Below are positions 1-9,776 of a stretch of DNA of 46,239 bases, in pieces (the first letter of the stretch is position 1; each line of letters begins with the position of its first letter). Origin of the DNA: an uncultured Clostridia bacterium (GTDB taxonomy: Bacteria; Bacillota; Clostridia; TANB77; CAG-508); the NCBI GenBank assembly GCA_944391015.1, contig CALXRZ010000006.1:1-46239 (forward strand), given 5' to 3'. The position numbers and the translations under genes are program-made. The notes under the pieces are model-generated. The model was not told the origin of the DNA. It saw only the letters and a program-made list of their open reading frames with translations, and searched no databases.

Positions 1-2801
1 CCTGTATAGCTTCTGTCATTTTTTACTATTTGCTCAGGTGTTCCAACTCCAACGATTTCTCCTCCACCGTCTCCACCTTCTGGTCCTAAATCTATAATGT
101 AATCTGCTGTTTTTATTAAGTCTAAGTTATGTTCTATCACAATTATACTATTTCCTGTGTCTACTAATCTTTGAAGTATGTCCACAAGTCTATGAACATC
201 TGCAATGTGAAGTCCAGTAGTAGGTTCATCTAATATATACAACGTTTTACCTGTAGCTCTTTTAGAAAGCTCTGTTGCAAGCTTAATACGTTGTGCTTCT
301 CCTCCTGATAATGTAGTTGATGGTTGTCCTAGTTTAATGTAGCCTAGTCCTACATCGTAAAGTGTTTGAATTTTATCTTTTATTCTTGGTATGTTTTTGA
401 AAAATTCTAAGGCTTCCTCAACTGTCATATCCAATACATCTGATATTGTTTTTCCTTTATATTTTACTTCTAATGTTTCTTTGTTATATCTTTTTCCCTT
501 ACATACTTCACAAGGCACATAAATATCTGGTAAGAAATGCATTTCTATTTTTATAATTCCGTCACCATTACAAGCTTCACATCTACCACCTGTAACATTA
601 AAGCTAAATCTTCCTTTATCATAGCCTCTCATTTTAGCTTCATTTGTACCTGCAAATATATCACGTATAAAGTCAAATACGCCTGTGTAAGTTGCTGGGT
701 TTGAACGTGGTGTTCTTCCTATTGGTGATTGGTCTATGTTTATTATTTTATCTATATTTTCTAGTCCTCTAACTTCCTTACACTTACCTGGTTTTTCGTT
801 TGAACCGTTTAAGTCCCTTGCTATGGTTTTATATAATATTTCATTTACGAGTGTACTCTTTCCAGAGCCTGATACACCTGTTACACATATAAATTGTCCT
901 AGTGGGAACTTAACATTTATATTTTTTAGATTATGCTCTGTTGCTCCTCTTACTTCTATTGCTCTTCCATTAGATTTTCTACGTTTTTTAGGCACTGGTA
1001 TCTGCTTTCTGCCACTTAAATATTGCCCTGTAATAGAATCTGGAACTAGTTTTACTTCTTCTGCAGTTCCCTGAGCCATAACATTTCCACCGTGAACACC
1101 TGCACCTGGTCCAATATCTATTATTTGGTCTGCTGCATACATTGTATCCTCATCGTGTTCTACAACTAGTACTGAGTTACCTAAGTCTCTTAGATGTTTT
1201 AAGGTGGCTAAAAGTTTATCATTATCCCTTTGATGTAATCCAATGCTTGGCTCATCTAATATGTATAACACTCCTGTTAGACCAGAACCTATTTGAGTTG
1301 CAAGCCTAATACGTTGCGCTTCTCCTCCTGATAATGTTCCTGCACTTCTTGAAAGTGTTAAATACTCAAGTCCAACATCTATTAAAAACTGTAATCTTTT
1401 ATTTAGCTCTTTAAAAATCTGGTCTGCTATCATTTTGTCTTTGTTGTTTAATTCCAATGAGTTCAAATAGTCTTTTATTTTGTTTATTGGCATATCAGTT
1501 AATTCATTTATGTTTTTGTCTCCTACTTTTACTGCTAAACTTTCCTTTTTTAATCTTGCACCGTGACACATTTCGCAAGGAGATTCGCTCATATACATTT
1601 CATAAAAAGTACGCATTCCTTGTGACTTTGTCTCATTATGACGTCTTTCTAATGTTGGTAAAACTCCCTCAAATGGTGCTCTGAATCTTCTTGTTCCAGC
1701 AGCAGAAGTGTACTCAAAATCTATTTCTTCGTCTCCTGTACCATATAAAATTTTGTCCAAGAACTCTCGAGGTAATTTTTTTATTGGTACTCCTTTTATT
1801 TCTACACCATAATGCTTAGCAATGCTTTCAAAATACATTTTAGCCATAGTGTCACCACGTTTCATAACACTTGAGCCAAATGCTTTTACTCCATCATATA
1901 AAGTCTTATTTTTATCCGGAATAATTAAGTCTTCGTCCATCTTCATTAGATATCCAATACCTGTACAACTTGGACAAGCTCCAAATGGATTATTAAATGA
2001 AAACATTCTAGGAGTTAATTCTTCAAAACTAATACCACAATCAGGGCACGCATAATTTTGGCTAAATAGCATTTCTTTTTTGTGAGTATTATCATCTATA
2101 ATTACTATATTGTTTGCATATTTTAGAGCTGTTTCCACAGATTCTGTTAGCCTACTACGAATATCATCTTTTATAACTAGCCTGTCTACAATTAGCTCTA
2201 TATTATGCTTTTTCTTTCTATCTATTTGTATGTCGTCAGAAAGCTCTACAACCTCTCCATCAATTCTAGCCCTTACAAAGCCTTCTTTTTCAAATTGTTC
2301 TAACTGCTTTACAAACTCGCCTTTTCTTCCCCTTACTATAGGCGCTAATACTTGAATTCTTGTACCTTCTTCAAGTTCTAATATACTATCTATTATTTGG
2401 TCTATTGTTTGCTTTTCTATTTTCTTTCCACAATTAGGACAGTATGGTACACCAATTCTGGCATATAGCAAACGAATATAGTCATAGATTTCTGTAACAG
2501 TACCAACAGTAGAACGTGGGTTTTTGGAAGTAGTTTTTTGGTCAATTGATATTGCTGGAGAAAGTCCATCAATAGATTCTACATTTGGTTTTTCCATTAG
2601 CCCTAAGAATTGTCTAGCATAAGCAGACAAGCTTTCTACGTATCTTCTCTGTCCTTCTGCGTACAAGGTATCAAATGCTAAAGAAGATTTACCAGAACCA
2701 GAAAGCCCTGTTATAACTACTAGTTTATCTCGTGGAATTTCTATATTTATGTTTTTTAGGTTATGCTCTTTTGCTCCCTTTATTACTATTTTATCTTGCA
2801 T
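1..2801 (-). CDS. uvrA: Excinuclease ABC subunit A, partial at the window edge
   Basis: DNA damage-recognition ATPase of nucleotide excision repair; it loads UvrB on lesions. About 933 codons are visible and only some ten C-terminal residues lie outside the window, since the last visible residues match the usual UvrA tail (GTPEQIV..RSYTG). The N-terminal Walker A ([12 protein letters not shown]), the [15 protein letters not shown] region, CxxC zinc motifs and the second Walker A (GVSGSGKST) are all readable. I prefer the ATG at 2801: the AGAAAGGA site lies 12 nt upstream, whereas the in-frame ATG at 2813 abuts the site with no spacing. I found no in-frame CGG codon. uvrB lies about 3 kb away in the same orientation, separated by fbp and two small genes, so the two probably have separate promoters. 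Confidence 0.97.
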   Translation of the reverse strand, partial: MQDKIVIKGAKEHNLKNINIEIPRDKLVVITGLSGSGKSSLAFDTLYAEGQRRYVESLSAYARQFLGLMEKPNVESIDGLSPAISIDQKTTSKNPRSTVGTVTEIYDYIRLLYARIGVPYCPNCGKKIEKQTIDQIIDSILELEEGTRIQVLAPIVRGRKGEFVKQLEQFEKEGFVRARIDGEVVELSDDIQIDRKKKHNIELIVDRLVIKDDIRSRLTESVETALKYANNIVIIDDNTHKKEMLFSQNYACPDCGISFEELTPRMFSFNNPFGACPSCTGIGYLMKMDEDLIIPDKNKTLYDGVKAFGSSVMKRGDTMAKMYFESIAKHYGVEIKGVPIKKLPREFLDKILYGTGDEEIDFEYTSAAGTRRFRAPFEGVLPTLERRHNETKSQGMRTFYEMYMSESPCEMCHGARLKKESLAVKVGDKNINELTDMPINKIKDYLNSLELNNKDKMIADQIFKELNKRLQFLIDVGLEYLTLSRSAGTLSGGEAQRIRLATQIGSGLTGVLYILDEPSIGLHQRDNDKLLATLKHLRDLGNSVLVVEHDEDTMYAADQIIDIGPGAGVHGGNVMAQGTAEEVKLVPDSITGQYLSGRKQIPVPKKRRKSNGRAIEVRGATEHNLKNINVKFPLGQFICVTGVSGSGKSTLVNEILYKTIARDLNGSNEKPGKCKEVRGLENIDKIINIDQSPIGRTPRSNPATYTGVFDFIRDIFAGTNEAKMRGYDKGRFSFNVTGGRCEACNGDGIIKIEMHFLPDIYVPCEVCKGKRYNKETLEVKYKGKTISDVLDMTVEEALEFFKNIPRIKDKIQTLYDVGLGYIKLGQPSTTLSGGEAQRIKLATELSKRATGKTLYILDEPTTGLHIADVHRLVDILQRLVDTGNSIIVIEHNLDLIKTADYIIDLGPEGGDGGGEIVGVGTPEQIVKNDRSYT

Positions 2802-2903
2802 TTTAAATTTCATTCCTTTCTAGCTTTGCTCGAAGGCACACATAGTAATTAAAAATCTTTTTCAGATTATTTGCCCTCTATATTTTTTAATTATAGCACT
2901 GAT

Positions 2904-2932
2904 ATTATACTATATAAAAAGATAAAAAACAA
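2904..2932 (-). promoter_or_regulatory. Probable sigma-A promoter of uvrA
   Basis: On the minus strand a TTGTTT -35 box (2927-2932) and a perfect TATAAT -10 box (2904-2909) are 17 nt apart, about 100 nt upstream of the uvrA start. Assigned by consensus only. Confidence 0.6.
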
Positions 2933-2974
2933 GAGTTTGTATGTTGTGTTTTTACAAAAAAAAGCCCATTTTTC

Positions 2975-3003
2975 TTTACATAATACTTAATTTGTGCTAT
3001 AAT
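2975..3003 (+). promoter_or_regulatory. Strong sigma-A promoter of the GC-rich small gene
   Basis: TTTACA (2975-2980), a 17-nt spacer and a perfect TATAAT (2998-3003), about 75 nt upstream of the ATG at 3081. This is among the best promoter matches in the window and implies the small gene has its own transcript. Confidence 0.75.
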
Positions 3004-3080
3004 ACTCGTATGGTGTTTTTTATTATGTCACTACTATAGTAGAGGCGAAACATCAAATAATTTTAAGGAGGTCCACAAAG

Positions 3081-3389
3081 ATGGACAGAATGACAGTATT
3101 CGACCGGTTAGAGATGTATGCATCCGACGGATTAGTCGGGTGCGAACTCAATTTGTACGAGCGTCAGATTGAGAAGGTAGTTCGTGAGGGCATTGCCGTC
3201 CAGCGTGGCTTACCTGTTGCTGGTTGGAAAGGCCAGTACCGTTGCCGGCTTGGGTGGAGGTATGCCGTTCCTGGCACTACTGCTTGGCACCTGTTGCAGT
3301 TGGCGGCAGGTTGCAACGAAAGTCTGCAAGACGAGTTGAATACCCCTACCGTTGACGCACAGTCGAATGCGTGGATTATTCCCGACTAA
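3081..3389 (+). CDS. Unrecognised 102-residue protein, GC-rich and probably acquired
   Basis: I do not recognise the family. The gene has a textbook AAGGAGG ribosome binding site, its own consensus promoter and a hairpin downstream, and it faces against the neighbouring genes. The product is soluble, with no signal peptide or membrane segment, and has a Trp/Cys-rich middle (residues about 48-80: AGWKGQYRCRLGWRYAVPG). Base use differs sharply from the neighbours: roughly half GC against under one third, with many C- or G-ending codons (GAC, GGC, CTG, GCC). It also has two in-frame CGG codons (codon 9 and about codon 57), which conserved genes here avoid. The composition suggests recent transfer. 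A structured RNA is a weaker alternative, because the frame is open throughout and starts at an ideal site. Confidence 0.65.
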   Translation: MDRMTVFDRLEMYASDGLVGCELNLYERQIEKVVREGIAVQRGLPVAGWKGQYRCRLGWRYAVPGTTAWHLLQLAAGCNESLQDELNTPTVDAQSNAWIIPD

Positions 3390-3451
3390 GTGGACACTGG
3401 AGCTTCCGGGAATTACATAACACCGGTTTAAAACTAGTTTCCCCTTAAAAG

Positions 3452-3478
3452 ATCCCCCTTGCTATTTGCAAGGGGGAT
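3452..3478. terminator. Perfect hairpin between converging genes
   Basis: An 11-bp perfect stem (ATCCCCCTTGC and its complement) around a 5-nt TATTT loop. It sits between the plus-strand small gene and the end of the minus-strand 54-residue gene. The downstream U tract is weak on both strands (a short TTTT on the minus strand), so termination is likely but not certain. Confidence 0.65.
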
Positions 3479-3483
3479 TAACT

Positions 3484-3648
3484 TTACAATTGTTCTCTAT
3501 AAATTACATCTTTGCCTTGGTTTACAAATGTAACTAATGGTTGTGTGTGGTCTTTTACACCACTAATATATTGGTCAATGTTTTCTGGTGTAAATCCTTC
3601 CATTTTTATTTGGCTTTCAAAACTATCTGTAACATCAAATATTCCCAT
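3484..3648 (-). CDS. Unrecognised 54-residue protein
   Basis: Small acidic protein beginning MGIFDVTDSFE. The start at 3648 is set by an AAGGAGG site 7 nt upstream; the frame is open further upstream but has no ribosome site there. No signal peptide or membrane segment. The sequence DQYISGVKDHTQPLVTF resembles no family I can name. It lies between the GC-rich gene and fbp and has its own downstream hairpin. Confidence 0.6.
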   Translation of the reverse strand: MGIFDVTDSFESQIKMEGFTPENIDQYISGVKDHTQPLVTFVNQGKDVIYREQL

Positions 3649-3761
3649 CAAAAATACCTCCTTATATTTTGATTTACCTTTAATCTCATTTCTTCCTACA
3701 TTACTAGTATACCATAATTTCAAACAAATTTATACATTTATTTAATAATTTTATAAAATTT

Positions 3762-5726
3762 CTAATTATTTTCACTTATACTTCCATCTTTGTATGCTTC
3801 AAGCAATCTTTCTAAGTCTTTTATTTGATTTATAAGTTCCTTTCCCTTATCTGTATCTTTAATTCTTTTTCTTTCTACTTTCTCAACTATTTGTATTTCC
3901 GAATGTAAATCTGTTTCATTTATAATAGCTGATTCTCTTGAAGTAAATGGCTCATGTGCTACAAGTGTTAGTCCGTAAGAGCTATATCTTAAAGTATAGC
4001 CTGCAATGCCAGTAGTTTTTTGGTATGCTTTTGAAAGTCCTCCATCTATAATTAACAATTTTCCATTTGCTTTTATCGGACTCTCACCTGCCTTAAATTT
4101 TACAGGAATATGGCCACAAATTATATGTCCTTTTTTAGGGTCTATATCAAAATCTTCTAAAATTTTTTCCGTTATTCTTTCATCATTTTGAAAATCATAA
4201 AATGGATTTTTTATTTCTTCCCACATTTCTTTTTCTGCTAAGTAATATCTTTCAAAGGTTTTCATTTTATCTTTACAAAATATTGGAGAGTTTTTGCCAC
4301 ACCATAAATACCACAGATGATCTTTGCCATATTCTCGTTTTTCTGAACCCTCATCTTCAAAATATCCTTCTCTTGCTATTTTGTCTACGTAGTCCAAATA
4401 TGCTCTACCACTTAAATTCTTGCCTTTTACATTAACAGAAATAAAGTTTCCAAAACTACTCATTGGAACACATCCATGTATTAGTAGATTGCCGTTATGT
4501 ACTTTATAAATACTACCTTTAGAATATAAAAATTGTATGTGTCTTTGCAATTTTTCGCTATTTTTAAAAGATTTAGTCAATTTCTTTACTACTTCTGCCT
4601 CAGCTTCACTTAATTCATAAGGCGCTTGTGGATTGATTGTTGGAAAATAGTTTTCTAATAATTTATATTCTTTTCCATCTATTTTTATTGTTCCTTTTTC
4701 ATAATCAATTTTATCTAGTAATAGTCTATCTTCCATATAAAACTCTGGATGTCTTTTTATAATCTGACCTTCTAACTTCAATTGGATTATTGTAGCTGCC
4801 TGTTGAGTTTTTGCCATTACAATTTGGTCAAACTTACTATCTTTGTCATTTACATTTTTAGGTTTAAACATTTCTGGAACATCATTTTTATATTCTTTCA
4901 TTGCAAATTCTGTTATGTTTCTAATGTTTATTCCATATCCCTCTTCTAAAATGTCTAAATTATTATATCTTGCACAAATTCGTATTACATTTAGTATGCA
5001 CGCTTCACTTCCAGCACCAGCTCCCATCCATATTATGTCGTGGTTACCCCATTCAATATCTATAGAATGATATTTCATAAGTTCGTCAATAATTATATGT
5101 GGTCCCGGACCTCTGTCATAAATGTCTCCTATAATGTGTAAATGGTCCACTGCAAGTTGTTGAATTAGATTAGAAAAAGCTATAATAAATGCATCTGCTC
5201 TACCTAAAGATATGATATTGTCTATAATTTTGTTATAATATATGTTTCTGTCATAACTACTTTGATTTGCGTGCAATAACTCATCTATTATGTATTGATA
5301 CTCTTTAGGAATTGCTTTTCTAACCTTTGATCTACTGTATTTCGAACCTACAACTGTACAAACTTTTATTAATCTGTATAAAGTAATTCTGTAAAACTCT
5401 GGCATATTCGTTGTTTCTTTTTTTATGAGTTCTAACTTCTCCTTTGGATAGTATATAAGTGTTGCAAGCTTTCTTCTTTCCTCGCTTGTCATTGTATTTC
5501 TAAATATTTCATCTATTTTAGTTTTTATTGCACCAGATGCATTCTTTAAAATATGCGTAAAAGATTCATATTCTCCGTGTAAATCACTTAAAAAATGCTC
5601 AGTCCCTTTTGGCAAGTTTAGTATTGCCTCTAAATTTATTATTTCTGTGCACACACTTTGTATGGTAGGAAATTTTTCGGATAAAATATTTAGGTATTTC
5701 ATTTCTTCTTTGCTATATTCGCCCAT
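3762..5726 (-). CDS. fbp: Fructose-1,6-bisphosphatase, class III
   Basis: Hydrolyses fructose 1,6-bisphosphate to fructose 6-phosphate in gluconeogenesis. The 654-residue length and start MGEYSKEEMKYLNILSEKFP fit the Firmicutes class III enzyme, which belongs to the metallophosphoesterase fold and not to the common class I fold. Metal-site motifs are in order: DLHGEYE (about residue 48), GDIYDRGPGP (about 200), GNHD (about 228) and a C-terminal ICGHIPVKFKAGESP with IIDGGLSKAYQ. An AAGGAG site lies 8 nt before the ATG. It follows uvrB on the same strand after about 100 nt that contains a hairpin. Confidence 0.96.
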   Translation of the reverse strand: MGEYSKEEMKYLNILSEKFPTIQSVCTEIINLEAILNLPKGTEHFLSDLHGEYESFTHILKNASGAIKTKIDEIFRNTMTSEERRKLATLIYYPKEKLELIKKETTNMPEFYRITLYRLIKVCTVVGSKYSRSKVRKAIPKEYQYIIDELLHANQSSYDRNIYYNKIIDNIISLGRADAFIIAFSNLIQQLAVDHLHIIGDIYDRGPGPHIIIDELMKYHSIDIEWGNHDIIWMGAGAGSEACILNVIRICARYNNLDILEEGYGINIRNITEFAMKEYKNDVPEMFKPKNVNDKDSKFDQIVMAKTQQAATIIQLKLEGQIIKRHPEFYMEDRLLLDKIDYEKGTIKIDGKEYKLLENYFPTINPQAPYELSEAEAEVVKKLTKSFKNSEKLQRHIQFLYSKGSIYKVHNGNLLIHGCVPMSSFGNFISVNVKGKNLSGRAYLDYVDKIAREGYFEDEGSEKREYGKDHLWYLWCGKNSPIFCKDKMKTFERYYLAEKEMWEEIKNPFYDFQNDERITEKILEDFDIDPKKGHIICGHIPVKFKAGESPIKANGKLLIIDGGLSKAYQKTTGIAGYTLRYSSYGLTLVAHEPFTSRESAIINETDLHSEIQIVEKVERKRIKDTDKGKELINQIKDLERLLEAYKDGSISENN

Positions 5727-5741
5727 TTAATTTGCTCCTTC

Positions 5742-5773
5742 GTGGACAACGGGAATTACTGCCTTTTGTCCAC
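5742..5773. repeat. Palindrome between uvrB and fbp
   Basis: GTGGACAA and TTGTCCAC form an 8-bp perfect stem around a 16-nt loop. A related TGGACAA...TTGTCCA palindrome lies upstream of der near 34044-34074, and GTGGACA with GGGAATTAC also occurs just after the GC-rich gene (3391-3416). It may be a small dispersed repeat rather than a dedicated regulator; there is no U tract to support termination. Confidence 0.5.
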
Positions 5774-5828
5774 ATCATTAATTACTATGATATTTACTTA
5801 AGTCCTGTATTTTGTGTACAAAAAGATG

Positions 5829-7794
5829 TTAGTTCCCTTTGTCCATGTTTTCCAATTCCTTAATTTTATCCCTTAGTTCAGCAGCTTTCTCAAATTCCAT
5901 ATTCGAAGCATATTTAAGCATTTCGTCAGTCAATTTATTTATAATATCCTCTATACTCTCATCTTTGCTAATATTGTACTTGGTTTCTGCCTCTTCTATA
6001 ATGCTTGCCTTAATAGAATCTCTAACAGATTTTTGTATAGTTTTTGGTGTAATACCATGCTCTTTGTTATATTGCTCTTGGATTTTTCTTCTTCTGTTTG
6101 TTTCTGATATTGCTTTTTCCATGGATTCTGTAAGTTCATCTGCATACATTATAACTTTGCCATCTGTGTTTCTTGCTGCACGACCGATGGTTTGTATTAG
6201 TGAACGTTCAGAACGTAAAAAGCCCTCTTTATCTGCATCTAGAATTGCTACTAACGATACTTCCGGAATATCTAATCCCTCTCTTAAAAGGTTAATACCA
6301 ACTAGCACATCAAACTCTCCAAGCCTTAATGAACGAATAATTTCCATTCTCTCTAAAGCTTTGATGTCGGAGTGCATATACCTTACTTTAATGTCTAATC
6401 CAGCTAAATATGCTGTTAAGTCCTCTGCCATTTTTTTAGTAAGAGTTGTAACTAAAACTCTTTCGTTTTTCTGGACTCTCTCTCTAATTTCTTCGATTAA
6501 ATCATCTATTTGATTTTCTACTGGCTTAACTTCTATTTTAGGATCTAAAAGTCCTGTAGGTCTAATAATTTGTTCAACTACATTTCCTTTAGAATGTTCT
6601 AATTCGTATTCTGCTGGAGTTGCACTTACAAATACAACTTGATTTATTCTTTGCTCAAATTCGTTAAATTTCAAAGGCCTATTATCGAACGCTGATGGAA
6701 GTCTAAAACCATATTTTACTAATGATTCTTTTCTTGCTCTATCTCCATTATACATAGCCCTAACTTGTGGGATGGTTGCGTGAGACTCGTCAATTAATAA
6801 TAAAAAGTCCTTTGGAAAATAATCAAACAATGTAAATGGTGCACTTCCTGGCTCTCTACCACTAATGTGTCTTGAATAGTTTTCTATACCTTGGCAAAAA
6901 CCTGTTTCTTTCATCATCTCTATGTCGAAGTTGGTTCTTTCTTCTATTCTCTGTGCCTCAATTAGCTTGCCATTATCTTTAAAATATTTAATTCTTTCTT
7001 GTAGTTCCTCTTCTATAGTACCTATTGCTCGTTCCATCTTATCTGCAGTAGTAACATAGTGTGAGTTTGGGAATATCATAACGTGATTTCTAGTTGCAAT
7101 TACTTTACCTGTTAGTGGATTTATTTCCGATATCTTTTCAATTTCATCTCCCCAGAACTCAACTCTTATTGCACTTTCACTTTCATCAGATGGATAAATT
7201 TCCAATATATCTCCCTTTGCTCTAAATGTACCTCTTTTAAAATCAAGTTCATTTCGGCTATACTGCATTGTAATTAGCCTTTTCATTATATCGTTTCTTT
7301 CTTTTTGCATACCTGGTCTTAAAGAAACAATCATGTGTTCGTAATCTATTGGGTCACCCAATCCATAGATACACGAAACAGATGCAACAATAATTACATC
7401 TCTTGTTTCAAATAATGCTGCTGTAGCAGAGTGACGTAGCTTGTCTATTTCGTCGTTTATAGATGCATCTTTTTCTATGTATGTGTCAGATGATGCAATA
7501 TATGCTTCTGGCTGGTAATAATCGTAGTAAGAGACAAAGTATTCTACATTATTCCCGAGGGAAAAACTCTTTGAATTCGCTATAAAGTTGCCCTGCAAGC
7601 GTTTTATTATGTGCTAAAACAAGTGTTGGCTTTTGCACTTGCTGTATAATATTTGCCATAGTAAAAGTTTTTCCAGAACCTGTAACTCCAAGTAAGGTCT
7701 GGAATTTCTTCCCCTCTTTTATTCCATTAGATAAATATTCTATTGCCTGTGGCTGGTCGCCAGTTGGCTTATAATCTGATACTAAATTGAACAT
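5829..7794 (-). CDS. uvrB: Excinuclease ABC subunit B, read through a +1 frameshift at codon 80 (CGG)
   Basis: DNA helicase-like subunit of UvrABC. The start (ATG at 7794, [16 protein letters not shown]) has an AAGGAGG site; Walker A is GVTGSGKT at residues 36-43. The zero frame reads FFPRE then TAA. The rest ([60 protein letters not shown] and a C-terminal UVR motif) is intact in the +1 frame. The shift falls at 7555-7557, a CGG codon. Skipping its C gives FFPGNNVEYF and a normal product of about 654 residues. A second, non-frameshifted copy of the 5' end lies at 9777-10043 and reads CCAGAG here, one base shorter. The remaining coding sequence has no other disruption and no other CGG. The gene is either functional through frameshifting or very recently broken. 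Confidence 0.93.
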
Positions 7795-7860
7795 ATTTCC
7801 TCCTTGTGACCTTTTTAATATGATTACTATCAACCACAAAATTCGTGTAATTTTTAAAAA

Positions 7861-7934
7861 AATTCGTGTAAAATGAGTTTTTTTATTATAAAAATTAGTC
7901 ATTTTTAGTAACATAATGTGGCTTTACACGAATT
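7861..7934. repeat. 12-bp inverted repeat upstream of uvrB
   Basis: AATTCGTGTAAA at 7861-7872 is perfectly inverted at 7923-7934, and a further direct AATTCGTGTAA copy lies at 7840-7850. Related ACACGAAT or GCACGAAT words occur at the far side of the inserted segment (9626-9634) and at 10662-10669. They lie between the uvrB start and the foreign segment, so they may be element ends or an operator for uvrB. Confidence 0.5.
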
Positions 7935-7948
7935 GGGTCACAAACTTT
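7929..7948 (+). repeat. 20-bp direct repeat, left copy
   Basis: CGAATTGGGTCACAAACTTT is repeated exactly at 9639-9658. The pair encloses 1.7 kb holding the phosphatase remnant and the RhuM gene. It could be an attachment-site pair or a recombination scar; no integrase is present. Confidence 0.7.
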
Positions 7949-7962
7949 ATTTTTATATATTC

Positions 7963-8526
7963 TTATTTTATTAAATCTTTTAGTGTAGGAAATTCCATAA
8001 TAAAATTTCCAATTCTATTACCTGACAATACAATAGGCACAGTGTTTGGTATTTTTAATTTTAAAGTTTCTTCTTTCTCTAAATTCATTAATAGTGCAAT
8101 AAAGCAACCTAGAAATCTACCATGTGAAAATATGCCTATTGTTGTATTTTCATTTAAGTCAATGGTATTAATAAAGTCTCTTGCTCTTTCCATAACTTCT
8201 GTATTGTTTTCCCCATTAGGAGCTTTTACTATGAAATCATTACTAAAATTTTTTAATTTTCCATTATCAAAATAGTCTGGATATTTTTCTTTTAACTGCT
8301 TAACATATTTTCCATTAAAATCGCCCAGTGACCTCTCTCTTAATCTTTTATCAATTATGATGTCTAATCTTTTCGTAGATAATTTAGCTGTTTGGAATGC
8401 TCTTTTTAGGTCGGAAGAGTAAATTTTTTCAATTTGCTTTATATAGATACTATTTCTTAAATCTTTTGCTGCTTTGATTTGTTCTTGCAATGTCTGCACT
8501 TTTTTATAATCTTCTTCTTCGCTCAT
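7963..8526 (-). pseudogene. Histidine phosphatase (phosphoglycerate mutase-like), N-terminus missing
   Basis: The 187 visible codons match the middle and end of the histidine phosphatase superfamily: YSSDLKRAFQTAKL, RLRERSLGDFNGK and the second catalytic histidine in GIFSHGRFLG. The catalytic RHG(E/D)T segment that should begin the protein is absent. Stop codons lie just upstream in frame, there is no ribosome binding site, and the RhuM gene ends 14 nt before the first ATG. I infer that the 5' end was lost when the RhuM segment arrived. Without the RHG motif it should not be active. Confidence 0.75.
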
Positions 8527-8540
8527 TTTTTTGTTTTCTA

Positions 8541-9536
8541 TTACTTTAACTTCTTTAAATCTTCCCCTAGTATTCTTAAATAATCCTTTTCTGCTTTTGT
8601 TAAATGAGTTTGCATATATTTGTCATATTCTTGATGTGCTTTTTCTAATGCTTTTTCATGTGATACTGTTCCCTTACCACTTAATATATCTTTTCTTGTC
8701 ATTTTTAAGAAACTATCTAATTCATTTGCCCAATCCTTCATTGTCATTGCATGCATACTTAACGCATTGATTTCGGCTACATCCAAATATGCTGATACCA
8801 TTCTATTTAATATTTGTAATTCTTTTTCTGTTAAATAGTTTTTAGCAACTTCCGTTTCTGCTTTAGTTGGTATATCTCCTTTAAAATTAGTTAATCCAAT
8901 ATTTTCTTTATTACTATCTACTCTATTATATATAACTTCTGCTGCTGTATTTCCATGTACTGCATAATGCATTTTGTTTTGTACTGTTTTAAAAAACTGT
9001 TTAGTTAATTCATTATTTGCATCATAATCAATGCTTGTAGCATAAATGTCTAATATTTTTCTCCAAAATACTTTCTCTGATGAACGTATATCTCTAATCT
9101 TTTCTAATAATTCTTCAAAATATATTCCACCACTATTATTCTTCATTCTATCACTATCTAAGTTATACCCTTTTATCAAATACTCTTTTATCAATTTATT
9201 TGCCCAAATTCTAAATTGAGTACCTCGAATTGATTTTACACGATATCCCACTGAAATGATTACGTCAAGATTATAGAATTTTGTATTATAATTTTTTCCA
9301 TCTTTTGCAGTTAGTAAGGATTCCTTACTAACTGCTTTTTCCTCTAATTCTCCTTCTGCAAATATATTTTTTATATGCATAGTTATATTATTTCTTGTCG
9401 TATCAAATAATTCTGCCATTGCATTTTGAGTTAGCCATACATTTTCATCTTCTAGTCTAACTTCTATTCTAACTTGTCCATCGTCTGTTGTATATATTAT
9501 TATATTGTTTTGTGAATTAGTTAAATCATTGTTCAA
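8541..9536 (-). CDS. RhuM-family protein
   Basis: About 331 residues, close to the usual RhuM length. The N-terminal part (VWLTQNAMAELFDTTRNNITMHIKNIF) is the winged-helix-like region typical of RhuM, followed by NTKFYNLDVIISVGYRVKS and GTQFRIWANKLIKEYLIKGY. The C-terminal part ends in a helical LTKAEKDYLRILGE stretch. The biochemical function is not established; the family resembles phage antirepressor-type (Bro-N/KilA-N-like) proteins. No ATG is in frame near the 5' end. A GTAGGTG site favours TTG at 9536, with GTG at 9545 the alternative. The gene lies inside a segment bracketed by 20-bp direct repeats and by two copies of the uvrB 5' end, as a mobile cargo gene would. Confidence 0.85.
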   Translation of the reverse strand: MNNDLTNSQNNIIIYTTDDGQVRIEVRLEDENVWLTQNAMAELFDTTRNNITMHIKNIFAEGELEEKAVSKESLLTAKDGKNYNTKFYNLDVIISVGYRVKSIRGTQFRIWANKLIKEYLIKGYNLDSDRMKNNSGGIYFEELLEKIRDIRSSEKVFWRKILDIYATSIDYDANNELTKQFFKTVQNKMHYAVHGNTAAEVIYNRVDSNKENIGLTNFKGDIPTKAETEVAKNYLTEKELQILNRMVSAYLDVAEINALSMHAMTMKDWANELDSFLKMTRKDILSGKGTVSHEKALEKAHQEYDKYMQTHLTKAEKDYLRILGEDLKKLK

Positions 9537-9638
9537 ATTAATCACCTACTTTTTTACTAGTATTATATCAAATTTGTTCGCTATTTTAGATATTTTTCTT
9601 ATATATACGTTAAAATAATTCTATGCACGAATTTTACC

Positions 9639-9658
9639 CGAATTGGGTCACAAACTTT
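9639..9658 (+). repeat. 20-bp direct repeat, right copy
   Basis: Exact second copy of the sequence at 7929-7948. It lies about 100 nt upstream of the RhuM start and about 120 nt from the truncated uvrB copy, so the repeats bound the cargo and not the duplicated uvrB segments. Confidence 0.7.
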
Positions 9659-9776
9659 TTTGTTTGTTTAGTTTTATTTCGTTTTTTTAGGCTTATTTCG
9701 TCATTTTTTAATAAACTAGATAAAACCAAAAGGGCTTAAAAGTAGCTATTTAAAGCCATTTTTGTAGTTAATCATA

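Noticed and set aside
3020..3460. GC-rich stretch considered as a structured RNA (for example tmRNA or 6S)
   Set aside because: No tRNA-like ends or known core motifs; a full open frame with an ideal ribosome site explains it better.
6184..6187. TCGG word inside uvrB considered as a further shift site
   Set aside because: Here it spans ATC GGT in the correct frame (IGRAARN), so CGG is not an in-frame codon.
5839..6513. A 224-codon open frame opposite uvrB
   Set aside because: It is antisense to a highly conserved coding sequence, has no ribosome binding site and a shadow-type composition rich in Ser, Ile and Leu.
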